From Giesbergeria sp. (GTDB lineage: Bacteria; Pseudomonadota; Gammaproteobacteria; Burkholderiales; Burkholderiaceae_C): a DNA stretch of 10,568 nt. Positions 7,929-10,568 of the stretch are shown here, in pieces (position 1 is the stretch's first letter; each line of letters begins with the position of its first letter). Made by a program: the position numbers and the translations under genes. Where the stretch lies: contig JAGNUJ010000052.1 in NCBI GenBank assembly GCA_017987055.1, forward strand, positions 1 to 10,568. The letters run 5' to 3'. The notes below the pieces were generated by a model. The model did no database searches. It was given only the letters and a program-made list of their open reading frames with translations, and had not been told where the DNA came from.

Positions 7929-8014
7929 GGTGTTTTAAGCAGACAGACAAGGCGCATCAGGCCAAGAACAAGGTGCCAGCGGAACGGGCTAATCGGCTGC
8001 ATGATAATCCTGCG
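7929..8014. promoter_or_regulatory. Divergent intergenic region between gspG and gspC
   Basis: This 86-bp region separates the divergent start codons of gspG (minus) and gspC (plus) and should hold the promoters for the pseudopilin operon and for gspC. I found no convincing -35/-10 pair on either strand. A GATAAT hexamer at 8003-8008 matches five of six -10 positions on the plus strand but lies only six bases before the gspC ATG and lacks a matching -35, so it would require a leaderless or nearly leaderless transcript. The role as promoter region is inferred from gene layout. Confidence 0.5.
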
Positions 8015-8470
8015 ATGCTGAAAAACACAGACAACAGCTGGGCAGTGCGCTTGACCACCTTGGCGCTTTGGCTGCTGGCCGCGGGGAGCGCCGTCTATTG
8101 GGGATTGCGTTTATCCGCACCTGTCGCTGGTGCGCCGGTGCCTGCCGTAGCGGCTGCACTGCCGGTGCCCGACGCTGAAGCCTTGGCGCGATTGCTCGGC
8201 GTGGTGGCATTGGATGCGCCGGCCGTGGTCGCAGCGCCTACGGCCTCAGTGGCCAGCCGTTTTGTGCTGGTTGGCGTGCTGGCCGGGCGCAGCAGCGGCG
8301 CTGGTGCGGCGCTGATTGCGGTCGATAGCCAGCCGGCGAAACCGTTTCGCGTCGGTGCCAAGATCGATGCCGGCTTGGTACTGCAAAGCGTCGGTGTGCG
8401 CCAAGCGCGCCTAGGCGCTGCGCTGCGCGGCCCGACCTTGGTGACGCTGGAGGTGCCCACGCGTCCCTAA
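8015..8470 (+). CDS. gspC: GspC, short T2SS inner-membrane protein without PDZ domain
   Basis: GspC bridges the inner-membrane platform and the periplasmic N0 domain of the secretin. The 151-residue product has a short cytoplasmic start, one membrane segment (about 11-31), a Pro/Ala/Val-rich linker (about 34-55) and a homology-region (HR) domain at about 80-150. Typical HR elements are FVLVGVLAG, AALIAVDSQPAKPFRVGAKI and GLVLQSVGVRQARLG. The chain ends right after the HR domain, so the PDZ or coiled-coil domain of longer GspC proteins is absent. The frame is open from 7910, but the ATG at 8015 gives the expected topology and leaves room for a shared promoter region. gspC is on the opposite strand to the rest of the cluster. 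Annotation pipelines may label such proteins type II secretion system protein N, which should not be confused with the gspN at 2363-3160. Confidence 0.9.
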   Translation: MLKNTDNSWAVRLTTLALWLLAAGSAVYWGLRLSAPVAGAPVPAVAAALPVPDAEALARLLGVVALDAPAVVAAPTASVASRFVLVGVLAGRSSGAGAALIAVDSQPAKPFRVGAKIDAGLVLQSVGVRQARLGAALRGPTLVTLEVPTRP

Positions 8471-8577
8471 CTGGGCCATCAGCTCAGCGATCAGCGTGGC
8501 AAACGCTATGTCGACATTGGAGCTGTGTCGAAATTCTTCGGGGAGTTTTTGAGTGCGCAGCCAGCACCGGCGCGGCT
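8471..8577. other. Intergenic region between convergent gspC and LysR gene
   Basis: About 107 bp lies between the gspC stop and the LysR stop. The right end contains half of a strong GC-rich inverted repeat. The rest has no recognised gene, but a reading frame on the minus strand stays open across it and encodes a protein-like stretch including KLPEEFRHSSNVDIAFATLI. The plus-strand frame in register with gspC is open too, up to a TAG at 8578-8580. Confidence 0.4.
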
Positions 8578-8592
8578 CTAGCGCCGCGCCGG
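8567..8592. terminator. GC-rich inverted repeat, possible bidirectional terminator
   Basis: A perfect 10-bp inverted repeat (CCGGCGCGGC at 8567-8576 and GCCGCGCCGG at 8583-8592) encloses a 6-base loop. It covers the stop codon of the LysR gene and lies 97 bp after the gspC stop, between convergent genes. Neither side is followed at once by a run of T, so it is not a classic intrinsic terminator; it may stop or slow transcription from both sides, or protect 3' ends. Confidence 0.5.
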
Positions 8593-9465
8593 CTTAAGGA
8601 TTTGCTGCACCAGCGGGTGCATTACCTTGCGCTCGGTGCTGATGGCGTAGTAGTGTTCTTGCACGCCCTCGCAGGCACCAATCAACTGGACTTGGCTGCG
8701 CTTGAACAAGGCATCCTGTGCCGCCAGCGCCGCTGGAAAAATGCCTAAACCAGTGCTGCCAAAGGTCTCTAGCAGGGCGCTGTCCTCGATTTCTCCGACC
8801 ACCTGCGGGTGCAAGCCTTTTTGGTGCAACCACCGGTCAAGCTGGCTGCGCATCACCGAGTGCGTCGTCGGCAGCAGTACCTGCACCTGCTGCAGCGAGG
8901 CTGGAAAACCTGTCTGCGCCCGTGCCCACCAGTGTGCCGCGCCGTACCAGCCGATGTCTGAGCTGCCCAGTGAATGGCTGTGGACTTTGAGCTGCAAATG
9001 GGGCGGCGCTGGGTGGTCGGTCAGCACCACGTCTAGCTTGTGCAATACCAAATCGGCCAGCAAGCCAGTGACTTCGCCGTCGTCGCACAGCAAGCGCAAA
9101 TGGGGCGTGCCCAGCACTGGCTGCAGCAGGCGCTGCACTTCCAGCTTAGGCAAGCCATCGGCAATGCCGACAGCCAGGCGCACTGAGGGTGTTTGCACCG
9201 TGGCCAGCACCTGCTCTGGCAACGCTTGCGATAGCTGAAAAATCTGCTCCGCTTGCTGCAGCGCCACCATGCCGGCGTCGGTCAGCGCCAGCCCGCGCCC
9301 GGCTGGGCGCAGCAGCTGGCAGCCCAAATCGCGCTCCAACTCGCGCACCTGCGCGCTGACGGTTTGCACCGCCATGTCCAGCCGTGCTGCGGCGCGCGTC
9401 ATGCTGCCTTCTTGGGCGACGACCCAGAAGTAATACAGATGGCGGTGGTTGAAGGCGAGACCCAT
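8578..9465 (-). CDS. LysR-family transcriptional regulator, NhaR-like
   Basis: The 295-residue protein has a winged helix-turn-helix at about 5-65 and a LysR effector domain at about 93-293. The N-terminus NHRHLYYFWVVAQEGSMTRA closely resembles NhaR, the sodium-responsive activator of the antiporter gene nhaA in enterobacteria, whose N-terminus reads NHLYYFW...EGS. Other NhaR-like elements are GRGLALTDAGM near 57-66, VGIADGLPKL near 99-108, LDVVLTDHPAP and LETFGSTGLGIFPA. No antiporter gene is nearby, so the target is unknown. It is divergent from the exported Ala-rich protein gene, the usual layout for a LysR protein and its target. No clear ribosome binding site precedes the ATG at 9465. 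Family assignment is firm; orthology to E. coli NhaR and the sodium response are not established. Confidence 0.93.
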   Translation of the reverse strand: MGLAFNHRHLYYFWVVAQEGSMTRAAARLDMAVQTVSAQVRELERDLGCQLLRPAGRGLALTDAGMVALQQAEQIFQLSQALPEQVLATVQTPSVRLAVGIADGLPKLEVQRLLQPVLGTPHLRLLCDDGEVTGLLADLVLHKLDVVLTDHPAPPHLQLKVHSHSLGSSDIGWYGAAHWWARAQTGFPASLQQVQVLLPTTHSVMRSQLDRWLHQKGLHPQVVGEIEDSALLETFGSTGLGIFPAALAAQDALFKRSQVQLIGACEGVQEHYYAISTERKVMHPLVQQILKPARR

Positions 9466-9480
9466 AGTCAGTTTTTACAG

Positions 9481-9491
9481 GAAACAGTTTC
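9481..9491. repeat. Short palindrome GAAAC-A-GTTTC near the predicted LysR transcript start
   Basis: This is a perfect 5-bp inverted repeat around one central base, 16 bp upstream of the LysR ATG. It would overlap the expected start of the LysR transcript, where an autoregulatory site would be plausible. A palindrome this short can arise by chance. Confidence 0.3.
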
Positions 9492-9492
9492 A

Positions 9493-9522
9493 ATTATTTT
9501 CTGCTTTTTTCGATGCCTTCAA
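9493..9522 (-). promoter_or_regulatory. Candidate sigma-70-type promoter of the LysR gene
   Basis: On the minus strand TTGAAG (9522-9517) and AATAAT (9498-9493) match the -35 and -10 consensus at four and five of six positions, with an 18-bp spacer. Transcription would start near 9486, giving a leader of about 20 nt before the ATG at 9465. Prediction is by eye only. Confidence 0.38.
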
Positions 9523-9529
9523 ACCCGTA

Positions 9530-9542
9530 TGGTGGGTCACCA
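9530..9542. promoter_or_regulatory. Candidate LysR box (T-N11-A dyad)
   Basis: TGGTGGGTCACCA is a T-N11-A sequence with 5-bp dyad arms (TGGTG/CACCA), the form of a LysR-type recognition site. Its centre is about 50 bp upstream of the predicted LysR transcript start and about 50 bp before the ATG of the Ala-rich gene. The location between a LysR gene and its divergent neighbour agrees with a regulator-binding role. Binding is inferred only. Confidence 0.35.
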
Positions 9543-9565
9543 AACGCAAAAAGCGTTTATTTTTT
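9542..9565 (+). terminator. Terminator-like hairpin with T-run ahead of the Ala-rich gene
   Basis: AAACGC (9542-9547) and GCGTTT (9553-9558) form a 6-bp stem around five A bases; an A and then six T bases follow (9560-9565). On the plus strand this has the form of a small intrinsic terminator, yet it lies 22 bp upstream of the start codon of a plus-strand gene, with no plus-strand gene close before it. It could be a leader attenuator, a block on antisense transcripts, or an AT-rich promoter element that happens to be symmetric. The stem is weak. Confidence 0.3.
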
Positions 9566-9586
9566 AACTATTTCAGGACATCCCCC

Positions 9587-10078
9587 ATGCGCAAAAATTC
9601 TTCTTTCCGTGCCACTGCTGCTGCTGTTATCGCTTTGACCATCACTTCGCTGATGGCACCGACGATGGCACACGCCAAGCGCTTTGGCGCTAGCAAATCG
9701 GCACCGGTCAGTCTTCAAAAATCCCCGGCTGCTGCACCCGCTGCCACCGCAAAGCCCCCAGCCGCTGCACCTGCCGCTGCACCTGCCGCTGCTGCCGCTC
9801 CTGCTGCAGCTCCCGCTGCTGCTGGTCCTGGCTTGATGGGCACTATGGGTGCCGCCGTCGTTGGCGGTGTCGTAGGCTCAATGGCGGGTAACGCGCTGGC
9901 CGGTAGCCTGTCGGGCGACAAAGAAGCCGAAGCCGCCAAGGCCAAAGAAGCCGAAGCCGCTAAAGCCAAAGAAGCTGCCGCCGCCGCAGAAAAAGAAGCC
10001 GCTGAGCTGCAGCGCAAAGCCGATGAGGCCAAAGCCAAGGCCGAAGCCGCCCGCGCCGCCGCCGCTGCTGCCAAGTAA
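9587..10078 (+). CDS. Small exported Ala-rich protein with glycine-zipper-like segment and charged helix
   Basis: Function is unknown. The 163-residue product has four visible parts. A Sec signal peptide covers residues 1-30 (cleavage after MAHA). A Pro/Ala tract covers about 47-81. A Gly/Ala/Val-rich hydrophobic segment follows at about 82-110, with GAAVVGGVVGSMAGNALAG spaced like a glycine zipper. A highly charged Ala/Glu/Lys helix ends the protein (113-163) and begins with two copies of EAEAAKAK. The mature start AKRFGASKSA plus the Pro/Ala tract recalls the N-terminal part of bacterial Tim44-domain proteins, but the Tim44 domain itself is absent. The ATG at 9587 has a good Shine-Dalgarno (AGGA, 9575-9578). 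The open frame upstream to 9449 encodes no signal peptide and overlaps the LysR gene. It may be a periplasmic or membrane-associated structural protein. The BI-1-like gene follows 30 bp later, possibly co-transcribed. Confidence 0.85.
   Translation: MRKNSSFRATAAAVIALTITSLMAPTMAHAKRFGASKSAPVSLQKSPAAAPAATAKPPAAAPAAAPAAAAAPAAAPAAAGPGLMGTMGAAVVGGVVGSMAGNALAGSLSGDKEAEAAKAKEAEAAKAKEAAAAAEKEAAELQRKADEAKAKAEAARAAAAAAK
9923..9970 (+). repeat. Tandem 24-bp repeat, two copies, inside the Ala-rich gene
   Basis: Two adjacent 24-bp units (9923-9946 and 9947-9970) differ at only two positions, both synonymous third bases, and each encodes EAEAAKAK (residues 113-128). Near identity suggests a recent in-frame duplication or a length-variable helix. 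Confidence 0.8.
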
Positions 10079-10108
10079 CCCCTTTTTTATCCATTACGGA
10101 CTGAATTT

Positions 10109-10568
10109 ATGAGCAACCAAATTCCCATCTACGGCGCGTATGACACCGCCGTCTCCACCCCCGCCGAGCGCAACCAAGTGCTGCGCAACACCTATTGGCT
10201 GCTGGCGCTGTCGATGGTGCCCACCGTTTTGGGCGCTTGGATTGGCGTGGCCACCGGCCTGACCCGTGCGCTGTCGCCCGGCATTGGCGCAATGGTGTTT
10301 TTAGGCGGCGCGTTTGGCTTTATGTACGCCATCGAGAAGACCAAAAACTCCGCCGCTGGCGTCGCGGTGCTGCTGGCCTTTACTTTCTTTATGGGACTGA
10401 TGCTGTCGCGCTTGGTCGGTGCCGTGCTCGGTCAGGCCAACGGCGCTGGACTCATCATGACGGCGTTTGCCGGCACCGGCGTGATTTTTCTGGGCATGGC
10501 CAGCCTGTCGTCGGTCATCAAACGCGACCTCTCTAGCATGGGCAAATGGCTGTTTGTCGGTGCGCTGT
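10109..10568 (+). CDS. Bax inhibitor-1/YccA family membrane protein, 5' part (cut by window edge)
   Basis: The frame starts at ATG 10109 (MSNQIPIYGAYDTAVSTPAE) and stays open to the window edge, giving 153 residues. RNQVLRNTYWLLALSMVPTV near 21-40 is typical of BI-1/YccA proteins of Burkholderiales. About five hydrophobic segments are seen (28-50, 57-74, 82-106, 112-134 and from 147), out of seven expected for the family. E. coli YccA is an inner-membrane substrate and modulator of the FtsH protease; other members are linked to ion leak and stress tolerance. A weak ribosome binding site (GGA at 10098-10100) lies eight bases upstream. The gene lies 30 bp after the Ala-rich gene on the same strand. 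Family placement is confident; the cellular role is inferred from relatives. Confidence 0.9.
   Translation, partial: MSNQIPIYGAYDTAVSTPAERNQVLRNTYWLLALSMVPTVLGAWIGVATGLTRALSPGIGAMVFLGGAFGFMYAIEKTKNSAAGVAVLLAFTFFMGLMLSRLVGAVLGQANGAGLIMTAFAGTGVIFLGMASLSSVIKRDLSSMGKWLFVGAL

Noticed and set aside
8003..8008. GATAAT as the gspC -10 element
   Set aside because: It is only six bases from the start codon and has no matching -35, so it is mentioned but not called as a promoter.
7910..8014. Upstream extension of the gspC frame
   Set aside because: It would run through the divergent promoter region into the start of gspG and give GspC an unlikely charged N-terminus.
8095..8460. Minus-strand open frame of 121 codons opposite gspC
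   Set aside because: It is an Ala/Thr/Pro-rich shadow of gspC with a GTG start and no ribosome binding site.
9715..10074. Minus-strand open frame of 119 codons opposite the Ala-rich gene
   Set aside because: Repeated Ala codons read backwards give an Ala/Ser-rich frame automatically; the plus-strand frame has the signal peptide and ribosome binding site.
10079..10090. T-run after the stop codon of the Ala-rich gene as an intrinsic terminator
   Set aside because: Six T bases are present but no convincing stem precedes them, so the BI-1-like gene may share the transcript.
10195..10536. Plus-strand open frame of 113 codons within the BI-1-like gene
   Set aside because: It is out of frame with the BI-1-like protein, whose frame from 10109 shows membrane segments and family motifs.

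Overview
The window is most likely from a betaproteobacterium of the order Burkholderiales, and the family Comamonadaceae fits best. This rests on the high-GC codon use, the layout of the secretion genes, a short GspC without a PDZ domain, and an NhaR-type LysR regulator. No rRNA, tRNA, CRISPR array, transposase or integrase was seen.

Positions 1-7928 (minus strand) hold a nearly continuous type II secretion system (T2SS) operon. In transcription order it reads gspG, gspH, gspI, gspJ, gspK, gspL, gspM, gspN, gspD, then the first 12 codons of gspE, cut by the left edge. All complete genes are intact. They are tightly packed, with ATGA overlaps at gspJ/gspK and gspL/gspM, a 26-nt overlap at gspG/gspH, and gaps of 2-12 nt at four other junctions. 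gspC (8015-8470) is on the plus strand, divergent from gspG across an 86-nt intergenic region that probably carries both promoters. Together they encode the pseudopilus (G major; H, I, J, K minor), the inner-membrane platform parts C, L, M and N, and the outer-membrane secretin D. GspF, most of GspE and the prepilin peptidase GspO are not in view.

Positions 8471-10568 form an unrelated flank. A minus-strand NhaR-like LysR regulator (8578-9465) is divergent from a small exported Ala-rich protein (9587-10078), followed on the plus strand by the start of a Bax inhibitor-1/YccA membrane protein, cut by the right edge. The AT-rich 121-bp region between the regulator and the Ala-rich gene holds a T-N11-A dyad of the LysR-box form, a terminator-like hairpin, a short palindrome and a plausible sigma-70-type promoter for the regulator.

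Most of the window is a standard secretion cluster, and I found no convincing new multi-gene system. The points most worth checking are the divergent intergenic region at 9466-9586, the Ala-rich protein (it resembles a Tim44-like N-terminal half whose Tim44 domain is replaced by a charged helix), the minimal GspC, and an unexplained open stretch between gspC and the regulator.
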